Below the pieces are notes generated by a model. That model made no database searches. It was not told the origin of the DNA and was given only the letters and a program-made list of their open reading frames with translations. A stretch of DNA of 63,995 nucleotides from Thelonectria olida (taxonomy: Eukaryota; Ascomycota; Sordariomycetes; Hypocreales; Nectriaceae): the NCBI GenBank assembly GCA_020736575.1, contig JAGPYM010000097.1:1-63995 (forward strand). The letters are read 5' to 3'. The translations under genes were made by a program, and so were the position numbers. This document shows, piece after piece, positions 1 to 10,686 of this stretch (position 1 is the stretch's first letter; every line of letters begins with the position of its first letter).

Positions 1-300
1 ATTAACTAACTAATAGCTAACACAATATGCCTCGGCCTCTGAAACCAGCCTTCAGCTCTCACAATAGTAGGAAATCCACCAATCGTACCTAATTATTTGC
101 ACACTAACGCAGCGCAGGCCAATCAGAAAGCCCTTTTGCGGGTGGCCCAGGAGCGTCGCAGAATTTGCTTGCGCTTAACTGGCTGCCGGGCTGCCGGAAT
201 TGAACCGACTGCAGTTTTTTTCGTCCCCAACCCAGGTTCCCAATCTGAGAGGTTCAGCTTAACTGCGACCAGAGACGTGCCACTACGCCCCAAGCCAGGG
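1..300 (-). repeat. tRNA-derived SINE-like repeat, copy 1 (less mutated)
   Basis: This 300-base, GC-balanced segment recurs at 52773-53070 in the same orientation. On the minus strand it carries a stretch resembling a pol III A box (GGCGTAGTGG, near position 290) and a perfect B-box match (GGTTCAATTCC, near 207). The B box can form a 5-bp stem with a 7-nt loop like a tRNA T arm. A-to-B spacing is about 80 nt, longer than in a simple tRNA. It could be a tRNA-derived SINE or the end of a larger element; the repeat is seen, its class is inferred. The repeat may continue left of the window. Confidence 0.6.
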
Positions 301-2960
301 TAAAAGTAGCTTATAACCTTAAAAAATAGTAAGCTATTTATAAGTAAGTAGTGCTAATAATAGTAAAAGGGGTTTAAAGTTTTATTAGCTTTATAAATTA
401 CTATTAAATATGTATTTTAAGCTTTTTAAGGATTGCATTTCTATTAATATAACTAATAAAAAAAAGAGTGGATTTTATTTAAAAATATAGTAAGTAAGTA
501 GTATTTTAAAAGTTAAAATGCTATTTTTATAAAACTCCTATTTTTATTAAATAAAAGGAGACTTAAAAGACTTAAATTGAGCTAGACTGCTTAATTAGTC
601 CTTATTAGTCTTTTAATAATATTTTATATAAGGTTATAAAAAGTAGGACTATTTATAGTTTTACTATTTTAAACTGCTTTAATAGAAGTTAGGTTATATA
701 TAAGTTATAATACTTATATTAATAGATAATAAGGCTATTAAAACCTTAGCTAAAAGTTTTTCTTATTATAAAAAGGTTAAACATATAAATATAGCCTATT
801 ATTTCTTTAAAAAAGAGGTTAAATAAGAAAATATAAAGATTTTTTATATAAGATTTAAAAATAATATAATGGATTTTTTTATAAAAGATCTAAAACTAAT
901 AGAATTTTATAAATTATTAAAAGATTTATTTTTAAATAATTATATTTTAAAAAATAAATAATAAATAAGTTTTTTATTCTATTTTCTTAAGGATTTTCTT
1001 TATATAACTAAGGTTTTTATTTTATATTTTCCTTAAATAATATTTTTTAATTTTTTAATTATAAAAGGTTTTAAAAGTTTTCCTTAAAAATCTTATAATT
1101 AAAGAGTTTTAAAATACTTTCTTTTTAATAAAATATATATTTAACTATAAATACTTAAATTTATTAAAATTATATAAAAAGACTTTTATTTTAAGATTTA
1201 TAATATATCTAGTAATATATTTATATAAAACTAAATATATTATAACTTTAAGGGGGCTATAAAAGCTAGTTTTTATATAAGTTTAAATATATAAAATAGA
1301 ATAATTTAAATATATTTTACCTATTAAAAAAATAAAATTTATTATTAAATTTATAAAAATATAAGGATTATAATAATATATTTTTTACCTTATATATCTT
1401 ATTAATTATATTTTTATTTAAAATATTTTACTTATTTTTAAATTAGAAAGGTAAACCTATAAGTACATACTATTTTTATTCTAATAGGTAATATCCGCCC
1501 TAATAAGGCATATAATCCTAAATAGGAAAGTGTATTAAAATATATAATAATCTAATATGCCTTTTAAATCTTCTATTTTTAACTAACTATTTAAATAAAA
1601 AGAAATATACTTATATAAGTATTTTAAATACTATTAAATAGAGAAATAATAGAATTTTTATTTAATATATATATCTTTTACTTAGGGCTAATAGGACCCA
1701 ATTTATTATATATAAAAAATAAGGGTTTTCCTTCCCTTATTTAGCCTAATCTTATTATTAATATTTATAATAAATATTTAACTAATTAGAACCTTCTTTA
1801 TATTTTTATAACTGCCTTAATTTGCTAATTTTAAATATTTAATTAGAATTTAAATATTTTTACTCCCTATTTTTCTATTTGCTCCTATAAAGGCTAGAGC
1901 TATAGTGGAAAATAAAGGTTAAAAGTTTTAAAAGTAAATAGAAGAACAGAGAGTAAAGATATCTAAATTCTAATTGGATATTTAGAATTAGCAAATCAAG
2001 GCAGTTATAAAAATATAGAGAAGGTTCTAATTGGTTGAATGTTTTTTATAGATATTAATAATTCAATTAGGTTAGACAAGGGGAGAAAAACCCTTGCCTT
2101 TTATATATAATAAGTCGGGTCCTATTAGCCCTAGGTAAAAGATACATATATCAGATGAAAACTCTATTATTTCTCTATCTAATAGTATTTAGAATGCTTA
2201 TATAAGTGCATTCCTTCTTATTTAAATAGTTGGTTGAAAGTGGAAGACTTAAGAGGCGCGTCGGATTGTTATACATTCTAACGCGCTTTCCTATTCGGGA
2301 TTGCATGCCTCATTGGGGCGGATATTGCCTATTAGGGTAAGAACGGTATGCACTAGTGGGTCCGCCTTCCTAATTTGGAAATAAGTGAAATATTCTAAAT
2401 AAAAATGTAACTAATAAGGTATATAGGGTAAAAAATATATTATTATAATCCTTATATTTTTGCAGATTTAATAATAAATTTTATTCCCTTAATAGGTAAA
2501 GTATATTTAAGTTATTCTATTTTATATATTTAAGCTTATATAAAAATTAGCTTTTATAGCTCTTAAAGCTTCTAACCTCTATTTTCCACTATAGCTCTAG
2601 CTTTTATAATTAGAAAGTTTAAAAAGTATTTTAAATAGTTATAACTTTTTAATATTCCAATATTAGCTAATATAAATATACTACTAACTTATTTTATATA
2701 TTAATATAATAAATAAAATTAAATTATAAAAAAAATAAATTGCTAATATAACTTATAATTTTTAAAAGCTTAATAATATATAAAATTTATTACTTATTAA
2801 ATATATTATTTTTCAAATTATAATTTTAATTTTTATAAAAATTTTATATAAAAAAAATTATTTTTAAAATAATATTAAATAATATAACTTACTTTTATTT
2901 TTATAATTAGTAAGGCTAGAAAGGAAATATTTATTTAAAAGGGCTAGTTAGATCAGGTTG
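301..2960. other. AT-rich RIP-type block
   Basis: Composition is overwhelmingly A/T with stop codons in all frames and no supportable gene. TpA-rich decay of this sort is what RIP leaves on repeats. It contains the inverted-repeat element listed separately. A short patch at about 2255-2345 keeps normal GC and shows what the unmutated element looked like. Confidence 0.75.
1245..2608. mobile_element. Inverted-repeat element with terminal inverted repeats, RIP-decayed
   Basis: Positions about 1245-1890 match the reverse complement of about 1922-2572 over roughly 650 bp. The left arm is richer in T/A wherever the two differ. In addition 1892-1920 (CTAGAGCTATAGTGGAAAAT) recurs inverted at about 2576-2604, so the right half, about 1885-2608, behaves like a 0.72-kb element with TIRs of about 30-35 bp (MITE or DNA-transposon-like). 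The left arm would be a second, inverted copy whose outer TIR is barely recognisable near 1220. No transposase ORF survives. Confidence 0.6.
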
Positions 2961-3250
2961 GCAGGCAAGGTCGGTCGGGTCGAAAGGGAAGGAAACGGTC
3001 GGTTTAAGTTAGAAAGAACAGATAAAATAAGGGCATTTAAAAACATTAAATCTAGGTCCGGGCGGCAGCCCTGTTCAAATTATAAGGGATAAAACAGCAT
3101 GTCTTTTCAATCTTGCTACGGAAAATAGGGTCCTTTTATCCCTGTCCGAGGTCGAAGGCTAGGTCACGTGACAGGCCATGTGACTAGCTGTTTGCTCAGA
3201 AGTCTGGAGTCTCATCTCCCCGCCACAGTCACTGGGGTCAAGTCGCTTTC

Positions 3251-3687
3251 CTATTGGGTCGAGCCCGTCACTAAGCGTTTCCGGGTGATGCCGTTGAATT
3301 CGCCTTCTCCAGCATAAAGTCGTTCCCAGCATACAGGTTTAAAGAACAAGCTCGAGTCAAGACTATTTGGGTCTGCAGAGGAATTGAATCCGAAACTCCA
3401 TGCCGTTCGCCAGGCAAGCCAGAGATATCCTTCAATGTCCCGCACATGGCTCGATATGGCAGTAGCACCATAATCCACCGCACCTTGCGTGCATCAGCAA
3501 TGGACACCTTGTCCTGCTTGTCGACTTTATTAGGATTGATCATAGCCTCCTTTTCAAATCTCCGATAGGCCCTGACTAGCGCATTCTGAGCCACTCCGGG
3601 TTTCAAAATGTTAGACGCCTTGAGCAGTGATGCATGAGTCGTCGCTCGGCGATTAGGCCTCATTCTATCACGTCCTGGGAGCCACAA
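3251..3687 (-). pseudogene. Possible relic of a fungal protein of unknown function
   Basis: Two overlapping minus-strand frames together read like parts of one protein: the first has a run NKVDKQDKVSIADARKVRW, the second continues after a frame change with SHVRDIEGY. From memory, a KQDK...DARK-RW segment followed by VRDTEG occurs in large fungal proteins of unknown function (DUF8004-like), but I cannot confirm this. No complete ORF exists, so if the link is right this is a fragment. Flanking sequence offers no other exons I can join. Confidence 0.25.
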
Positions 3688-4542
3688 GAGTCGGCGCGGA
3701 GTTTCTGAGAGCTGGGGGATTCGCGGCAGTGGGTGTTTGAGAGTCGTGTAATCATACTATATCTGCTAATTTCTAATAGCTAATAACGCTCGCAAAATTA
3801 TCCTAAATTTCTCCGCAAGGCGACGAAATGAGCTGAGGCACGGCCCGCCAGCGTCACGATTGTAGCCAGTCTAGATCTTGACAGCCCGTCAGCATGACGC
3901 CAATATACGACACTGGCCATCAGGTGAGACGGTCACTAACCAAACTCAATCGCCATGAGCCTCGAGGGTCCAGGACCCTTGTCACAAGGACGAACAGGAA
4001 CCGCATTAGCTTCAGCTTCTTGAGCTAGTGCCCGCCTCGATGAAACCCAAGGCCTCCAGGTCGTGTTCACGAGGGGAGGGCGCATTACGCGTCGTTCATC
4101 GATTAATTAATCACACGCTTCAACACACCCTTCTGAGGCCCGAAGACTTCCATTTTGGACATTGGGGAATGTCGCTGGAGAAAGTCGAGTGGTTTAGGGT
4201 ATTGGCAGTGTAAACCGACGGGATGGATGGATGAAAGGAATCAACTGTAGAACGATTGTAAGTTGTAGGGGGAGTGCATTATAGCCTTCCATTAGTTTAC
4301 TCACTATTTCTGCGTGTTAACGAGGATGGATGTGTATGTTTTAAGGTTTTACTGTGATCCAGTGCCCAACTCCAGGTGGGACACGAGATACAAGTTCCAG
4401 ATTAGGAACTTGCTTATTGCAGCCATTTTGACTGGACCTTCCCGTAGTAACCATCCGAAGGCACGGGCCTGGAGTTTTAATCGCTTAAACTTATGTCGAG
4501 ACCTGTATGATGGGCTCTTATGGCTTTGTTCGGTCCTGGGAC
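3688..4542. other. Intergenic, nothing recognised
   Basis: Short open frames here show no signal peptide, motif or splice structure that I recognise. Base composition is normal for this genome. Confidence 0.5.
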
Positions 4543-4548
4543 TATAAG
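4543..4548 (+). promoter_or_regulatory. TATA-like box before the NTF2-like gene
   Basis: TATAAG lies about 120 bases upstream of the ATG at 4666, a usual distance for a filamentous fungal core promoter plus 5' leader. The leader between them is C/A-rich, as is common before fungal start codons. Confidence 0.35.
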
Positions 4549-4665
4549 TATCTTAAGAGAGATGCCGACTGCAAGTTATCTCCCTTGTTCCAGTTGACTC
4601 ATTGACAATCATAAAACACACACTCGCTCATCTTAACAACCATACCAAAGGTTTAACAATTCATT

Positions 4666-5477
4666 ATGAAGTTATCTCTCATTCTCCCCATCCTAGCGTG
4701 CACCCTCTCGGTCATGGCCTCCAACATCCGCCGCAAGCACTCTAACGACGCCGACAACGGCACTGAGGACTTCTCCGGCCACGGGGAAACTCCCCACCTA
4801 CCTAAGTACGGATACAACAAGCATTACAGCAAAGATATCAAGGACAAGTCGCATCACGGCAACGCTCCGAAGTGCGTCCCTCACAGCAAGCTTGAGGTCC
4901 TCCTCGATCAGTACATCTCGACCTTCTCAGGTATCGAAGACGGCGGCAGGACGGCCAGGAAGACCTTTGATGAGGACCTCAAAATCTACTCCCAGACTCG
5001 ATGGTGGATAACCACTGCTGTAAGCGGTGGCCTTGAGAAGAATATCGAGAAGTGGGCCAAGGTATGTTGCCTATTTTCTCACGCTCCATGTCAAGTCCGA
5101 GGACATGTTCTAATACTTCCTCGCAGGCCGATAGTTTCCCCCCGATCTTTGACAATCGCTCCGAGTTTATTAAGGCTCTCACCCGCAAGAATAATCCTGA
5201 CCAATGGAGGAAGGGACCCGTGACCTACGGTTGCAACACCTTCACCTTCTACTGGATGGGCGACTTCTCAATCCCCCAGTACCCAACCGTAGGCCGCACC
5301 TATGGCATCCACATGGTGTTAATAAATCCCGAAACCAGCAGGGTCAACAGGGTGTACGCGGAGTATAATTCGCTGAACCATATGTACAACCTTGGCGCTC
5401 ACATTACTTGGGCTAAGGATCCCGTATGCTGCGATTGCCCTGCCTTTGTTCCTAGCTGCAAGTGCCCCACTAAGTAG
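4666..5477 (+). CDS. Secreted NTF2-like domain protein
   Basis: Two exons, 4666-5061 and 5127-5477, separated by a 65-base GTATGT...CAG intron, give 248 residues. Residues 1-18 form a signal peptide (MKLSLILPILACTLSVMA). The middle is His/Asn-rich, and the C-terminal 150 residues resemble fungal secreted NTF2-like proteins: a FDNRSEFIKAL segment, a Cys-containing core (TYGCNTFTFYW), then GIHMVLINPETSRVNRVYAEYNS before the tail. Cysteines near the end (VCCDCPAFVPSCKC) suggest disulfides. Such proteins are usually extracellular with unknown ligands; SnoaL-like folds sometimes act as enzymes, but no catalytic residues can be assigned. Start choice rests on the signal peptide. Confidence 0.8.
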
Positions 5478-5613
5478 GAGCTGGCATTATGAAGCCGGGG
5501 GTTATCCTGCTATGTATGGATTTGATAGCTAGCTTTTCCAATTGTCAAACCTCTACACCCAATTTGGTGTGACCAGAAATGCTTGAGCGCCTGCCGCTAT
5601 CAATCTATATACT

Positions 5614-6553
5614 TTGACCACTGTGAACATATTTCGGAAATTCATTGGTGTATTTAACTTGCTTGGCACAATTAAAGCTACGACCTCCCCCTTAGGTAAC
5701 TGGTCGCAAGACTTCGGCGCCTTTACCGATTACAAAACTGGGGAATCTTATGCACTCTATTCTAATGGTGACAGCGTGGAAGGCCGTAACGTCCATATAT
5801 GCAAGTTTAATAGCAATTTCACAGCTGTCGAACAAGTTACCTACCGTTTCCCAAAATACGACTTTAAGGCCCCAACTATCCTACAGACGGATAAAAGCCA
5901 CTATACTCTTATAAGCTATAAAACCGGCTATCGCCCTAATAGTAAATTCCCCCTTCCCAAATATCATCTCTCAATCTAAAAGTACTAAGATCTCTCTAGA
6001 TGCTGTGGCAATGCGTGCAAGCAAGCTTGAGGGCCCTTGGTCCCAGCCTTTCTTCGTTTCCCTAGCATATACTCATACCTTCAGCACCCAGTCTGGTTTC
6101 TTCTGGAAGATTAAGGGCACTAAAAGGACAACCTATCTATATATAGTAGACCAGGTATGCTGCCTTTGCCCAGTATTCATTCAACTGACCCGGTTTAATC
6201 CGTTCTGCTAGTGGGATATGCTTTCACTCTGGGAAAGCCGCAATATATAGCTCCCAATTGAAATTAGTGATAGTAAGGGTAGCCTGAAAGTTATTTGGCA
6301 CGATATCTACGATCTTAATGTATATGTTGATATTTCCGGAAAAGTCCTTCAAAATATTACAGACCCTATGCTAAGCTTTCCCCAGGAAAACCGGCAAGTG
6401 GAAGCCTATCCAAGGGAAACCATACATCTCGAAATTCGCAAAAAACCACTAGAAATGCTCATTTTTAAGAGGCCGTCAATTCAGGTTTGCCTTTTCCTAC
6501 GACTAAGCGGTGCTAACTTGAGCATCTATAGACCTTCGGTAGCCAAAATGTAA
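5614..6553 (+). pseudogene. GH43-family glycosidase, truncated and with a nonsense codon
   Basis: The reading resembles the beta-propeller of fungal glycoside hydrolase family 43 (galactanase/arabinanase-like): SPLGNWSQDFGAFTDYKTG, FKAPTILQTDKSHYTLIS, ASKLEGPWS, THTFSTQSGF, then WDMLSLWE...LPIEI and IWHDIYDLNV. Two introns are still clean: 5942-5999 and 6155-6211. A TAG at 6248-6250 sits where this family has Trp (consensus like YIWLPL), consistent with TGG to TAG. The N-terminal catalytic blades are missing upstream, and after about 6390 the sequence no longer matches, although a fragment ATGVYGNDSTITFTIDG near 6562-6615 may belong to a carbohydrate-binding tail. No functional enzyme is expected. 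Confidence 0.75.
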
Positions 6554-8069
6554 TGGCCACAGGCGTCTACGGCAATGACAGCACCATCACCTTTACTATT
6601 GATGGCTAGGGCCGGGATTAATAGGTCTCCTTTTATCACCAGAGCAAGTAACTCTTGCCCAGCTTTTTAATAGCGAAAACATGCTGACGCATCATCTCCT
6701 TAGACATCTCCGACATGGGATTCGGTGATCAGCCCTATGGGCAACGTGATCGTATCAATGGTACTGTTCTGACCAGTAATCCACTGACTTCTGTCATAGA
6801 TACGTCCAGTTCGCTCCTATAGCGTACTTAGTCAAACTGTACATTGAGCTATTAATGGCTGGTTTAATCTCCAAAGTCGTGCGGAGTGGTGCAGTTGGGC
6901 GAGGAGATGGCTGGTACGCAAGTAACAGTCACAAATCTAACCCAACCAATAACGTCACTTCTCGCGTTGTCGTTAGTGGCGGCCCCCCCTTGCCAAAGTC
7001 GGGCAATACATTCTTGAGCAAGCTGGGAAAAGATGTCCCAGCTCGTGGGGGCAGCTATGGTTTGGAGATAGATCTGGCCACATATCCTGACCCGCTTAGT
7101 ATCACAAAGACGGTTGAGACTACGGTTGTGGTGGACGAAGGTTAGGACGGTCACAGCGACAAGCCATAGTTGAAGTGAGTTTATGAGTAGCGTTATGTAT
7201 GTAGATCTCAACTGGGTGTCACGAGGTCGCAGCCGAAAACAATATTCCGTCCTACCATATTCTGCCAAGTAGTACTACCCATAATTTAATGAATTCTCCC
7301 CAACAGTTCCATTCAAGTACACTATCCTAGTGCCTCGCGAGGCTTAGTTCAGCGGCCTACAAGCGAATTACTGGCACGCTGCTGCCATATCGTCTTTGCG
7401 GCATTAGGTGGGTGATTGAACATGAGGTTAGATGAATGGCTACGTGGAAATGAATGAAATCAGAATGATATAGCTGTCTATAAATATACTAGTTGTATGA
7501 GACGGCAGAATTAGTCGTTGTGGCTGTTGAAGAAATCCTTGTGGTGCTTTTGTCTGTTATGAACCTTGTCAATGGTGAGAGAGATGGGCTTCTCGGCGTT
7601 CCCATCCGTCCACGTCAGGGGGGGGGTTGGAATGGAAATATAAAAGCGTGAAGGGAGCAGGCCGGTAGCTGTGAGCGGAGCAGAAGCTCATCAGCTTGCC
7701 TCTCAGTCTCTAGCTCCTGGATATCGGTTCCCGGCCCATTGCGGTACGAGAGAAAATTCCGAGCAGAATTGCTGTAAGGCTCACATTGAGAATGAAGAAG
7801 TAGTCGCAACACGGCCCACCACACAAGAGCCCATAACGCAAGGGCTTATCAGTTTTACCCCAATGGGTAATGATTGGGAAAGTGTTCTTGAGCTACCAAA
7901 GGAACAAAGCAGACAGGATCCCTTTTGAAGAGGAACGTGTGCGACCGGTGCGTAATGAAGCATCCCAGACCAGCTCCGCGGCTGTGGGGTCTCAGTAATT
8001 CACCAGCGAAACCCCTCGGCAAGTTGGACTATGAACTAGTGGATTGGTCACTTTGGTTTCTCGTCACGT
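6554..8069. other. Intergenic, no supportable gene
   Basis: Several open frames under 140 residues occur on both strands, but none has a family motif, and they overlap each other in ways expected by chance. A G8 run lies near 7619-7627. Confidence 0.5.
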
Positions 8070-9302
8070 CTAACCCGCATAGCCACTAATAAGCTGCTTG
8101 ACTTGGTTGACCAGTGCCGTGGTTTGAGCGCCTAGATGACAGCAAAGCGTAATCAGCCACATTGAGCTCAGTATCATACAAAGAAAAAGGATTGAACCAA
8201 CCTCCCTTCTGGTCAGCGTTTGATCCATACCAGCCCACCCAGTCGAAGCAGGCGTTGGGATTAGACAGATAAAGTCCGCCCCAGATGGAATGGACCGAGT
8301 AGTCAACAGTAGCCTGAGGATACAGGACGATGATATCGTTCGTGTCTATGATGAGGCGCTGGAAGTCAGTGGGCGTACGATAACTTTTAGGCCGTGGAAA
8401 TGTTAATCTCACCTGCCCATTTGTTGTAGCCGGTGTTGTCGATGAACTTGGATCCGATCTGGCTATAGCTTTGCTGGCAGCCATGCAGGGCAACATGCAG
8501 TTTACAAACAATCGAACCGCCCTGGCAAGCCTGGGGCACGTAGAGGTAACCCGTGCCCGCCATTCCAGAAGCCCCGTACGAACCGGTTTGGGCAAAGGAA
8601 ACGACAGAGCCGGACAGAGTTCCCGTATTTCTGGCGTGAAGCTCACCATACATCCATCTCAAGACCCCGCCTGCCCCATCATAGCCACAGTTGCTAATGT
8701 ATGGAGAGGCAGCCTGGTTGCAGGCACTGTTACCGGAACCATCAAAGTCCGTAGGGAACACGTGGGCAGCTCCGTTGGTCGAAACGAACGAGACCTTGGA
8801 CGAGTCGTCAAAGTTGGCCAGCTGCGATTTCAGCTGATTCATTGGCTTAGGTCCCACAGTAGTGTCTGCCGATCCAACTTGCATATAGATCTGGCGATTC
8901 TTAAGGTTGGCAACCGAGTCAATTCGATTGCCGCTCCAAGATTTCATGTTGGCTACTGGCTGGGTGATGGACGGGTTGTTATTATACATGCAAGTGGTGT
9001 ACTACCGCATGAGATATCTTAGCATGGAACTTAATCTGGGTGGCCATCTCGAGTGCGAAGCATTGTATGTAACTTACATATTGGTTTCGGGCACAATCAA
9101 ATGGCCCGCCAGCAAAGACCCCGAAGCCAGTTTTGAAGGTGTCGGAGTATGCCACGCCGAGTTGTGCCGCCATAAACCCTCCCGCAGAAAGCCCAGACAC
9201 AGACACCGAGGCGGGATCGACATTGTAAGCATTGAGCGCTGCTCCCGCTACCCCGGAGGCTGCAAAGCTAATTAGACCTAAAGTAGTGACGGAGCTGAGC
9301 AT
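8070..9302 (-). CDS. Secreted poly(3-hydroxybutyrate) depolymerase
   Basis: Four exons on the minus strand (9302-9078, 9001-8413, 8345-8202, 8131-8070) encode 339 residues. Introns are 76, 67 and 70 bases; the last starts with an unusual GTTGGT. Residues 1-20 are a signal peptide. The lipase box SGLSAGG places the nucleophile at Ser39; Asp121 (GSADTTVG) and His155 (GAAHVFPTDF) complete the triad. These are exactly the numbers I recall for the P. funiculosum enzyme, and total length also agrees. The conserved segments CARNQY, MKSWSGN, YISNCGYDGAG, ALHGCQQSYS and DWVGWYGSNADQ are all present. The enzyme would hydrolyse extracellular PHB to hydroxybutyrate oligomers. It lies 1.4 kb from a CTF1-like regulator in divergent orientation. 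Confidence 0.93.
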
Positions 9303-9427
9303 GATGATATAAGATGGAGAAAGTAAATGGCAATGAGAGTTCAGCGTTGAGTTTGGTTCGAGAAAATGTGAGATGTTCGAAACATTGACGGCTGTTGTCG
9401 ATTCTTTGTCGTTGGGAATTTTGAGGT

Positions 9428-9440
9428 CTTAAATATAATT
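9428..9440 (-). promoter_or_regulatory. TATA-like element of the PHB depolymerase
   Basis: On the minus strand TATATTTAAG lies about 130 bases upstream of the depolymerase ATG, a plausible TATA position. No known activator site was identified. Confidence 0.3.
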
Positions 9441-9565
9441 TCTTGAATGCGAGGCATACTACAATCATAGGCATAGCAGGATAAAAAAGGATTGGGCTGA
9501 ACACTGCATGAAAAACTCACCTATCAGCAAGCATTGTAGCAGACGATGAGATGAATGTCTCTTAG

Positions 9566-9792
9566 TCGTGACGCGAATGGCCACGCCCTTTTCGGATCCG
9601 ATAGCTGAAGTACGTTAGTGTGGGGAAATCCCGGGGAAACGGGGATGAGGGCCATTTAGCTACCATATTAGGAACGTCGTGACAGGAATGGCCACGCCTT
9701 TTTCGGATCCGATAGCTCAAGGACGCCAGTGTGGGAAATACCTGGGGAAACGGGGTAGAGCATGACGGCCTTCTCGCTACTATATCAGGAAT
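9566..9792. repeat. Two-copy 110-bp tandem repeat upstream of the depolymerase
   Basis: Units start at 9566 and 9676 (GTCGTGAC followed by a diverged base, then GAATGGCCACGCC) and share CGGATCCGATAGCT, a GTGTGGG block and GGGGAAACGGGG. A further truncated start (ATGTCGTAACGG) begins near 9791, and CGGATCCGAT recurs once more near 9875. The palindrome TCGGATCCGA appears in each. It could hold operator sites between the depolymerase and the regulator, or be a simple duplication. Confidence 0.7.
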
Positions 9793-10686
9793 GTCGTAAC
9801 GGTCAGACTTTGCGGGGTGCAGGATTAGCATCCATGCTGGTGTGTCGCTTGTCTTGAGTGACGTAGGTCGTCATCGGATCCGATGCTGTTCAGAGATGGT
9901 GGAGGGGGAACACACCTCAAATCAGCTGCCGGGGTACAGTACTTTTGAAAGGTTCACTTCCAGAAAGAGAGGTTACAATCCTTATTGAGATGGGATATGT
10001 CACGTTGTTTGGCAAACGACGCTCACCATCTAAGGGCGGACGATGAAAGGAGCCATAGCTATGTCACTAGCTATTGGTACGCAGTCCAATTCTTTACAGA
10101 ATAGACCCGCTGTCGGTGTAATTAATGGTACAGCGGCAACTTTGGTGCAACCCAGTGAAAGAATTGTGCCGAGTGCGGTTGAAGTGGTCGAAACCTGGAG
10201 AAGCGGGAAAGATGGACAGCAGCTAACATGCGGTAAAAGGCATGCTTGGTTATCCCGGACTTGATCTGCTCGGCTGGCCCGTTCCCGCCCGTCCCCGCCT
10301 GATACAATAGCAATAATTCCATGAAGTGGGTGAAAAGAGAGCATCGAGGTACAAGACGGCAGATCAACTCGACTCCCTTCACCTGGAATCATTCAGATAA
10401 TTGCATCGCATCTAACACATTAGATCTCAATCTGACCCAACACATACACATATATTACATCCCTCTTCTTTGCGCGCGGAGATCCTGTGCGGCATAATTC
10501 AGACGGCATGTGAGATGCTGCGGGAAACCCCTCTTTGGCTAGCACCGGACGGAGGCGGAACTCCGATAGCCCTTAAAATGCCGCCGACAAAAGAAGTCAA
10601 AACCCTTGTCCTGTCCATCTTGTGTTATTGGCCATTATCGCACAGGGAGCCTATTGATCCAAAGGACCAAATATACAATTCAATCA
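9793..10686. other. Intergenic region between depolymerase and regulator
   Basis: This is the rest of the shared upstream region. Open frames at 10030-10392 overlap on opposite strands and show no recognisable domain. I see no RNA gene. Confidence 0.45.

Noticed and set aside
97..303. Open frame inside the SINE-like repeat
   Set aside because: It follows the repeat, has no motif, and in copy 2 the matching frame is changed by RIP-type mutations and an indel.
6864..7268. Minus-strand 134-codon frame
   Set aside because: Overlapped by a plus-strand frame, no motif, position between a dead gene and intergenic DNA.
8471..9275. Long plus-strand frames across the PHB depolymerase
   Set aside because: They are antisense shadows of a gene with a complete catalytic triad and clear introns on the other strand.
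10030..10392. Overlapping frames upstream of the CTF1-like regulator
   Set aside because: Three frames on two strands of similar length with no motif, as expected by chance in GC-balanced DNA.
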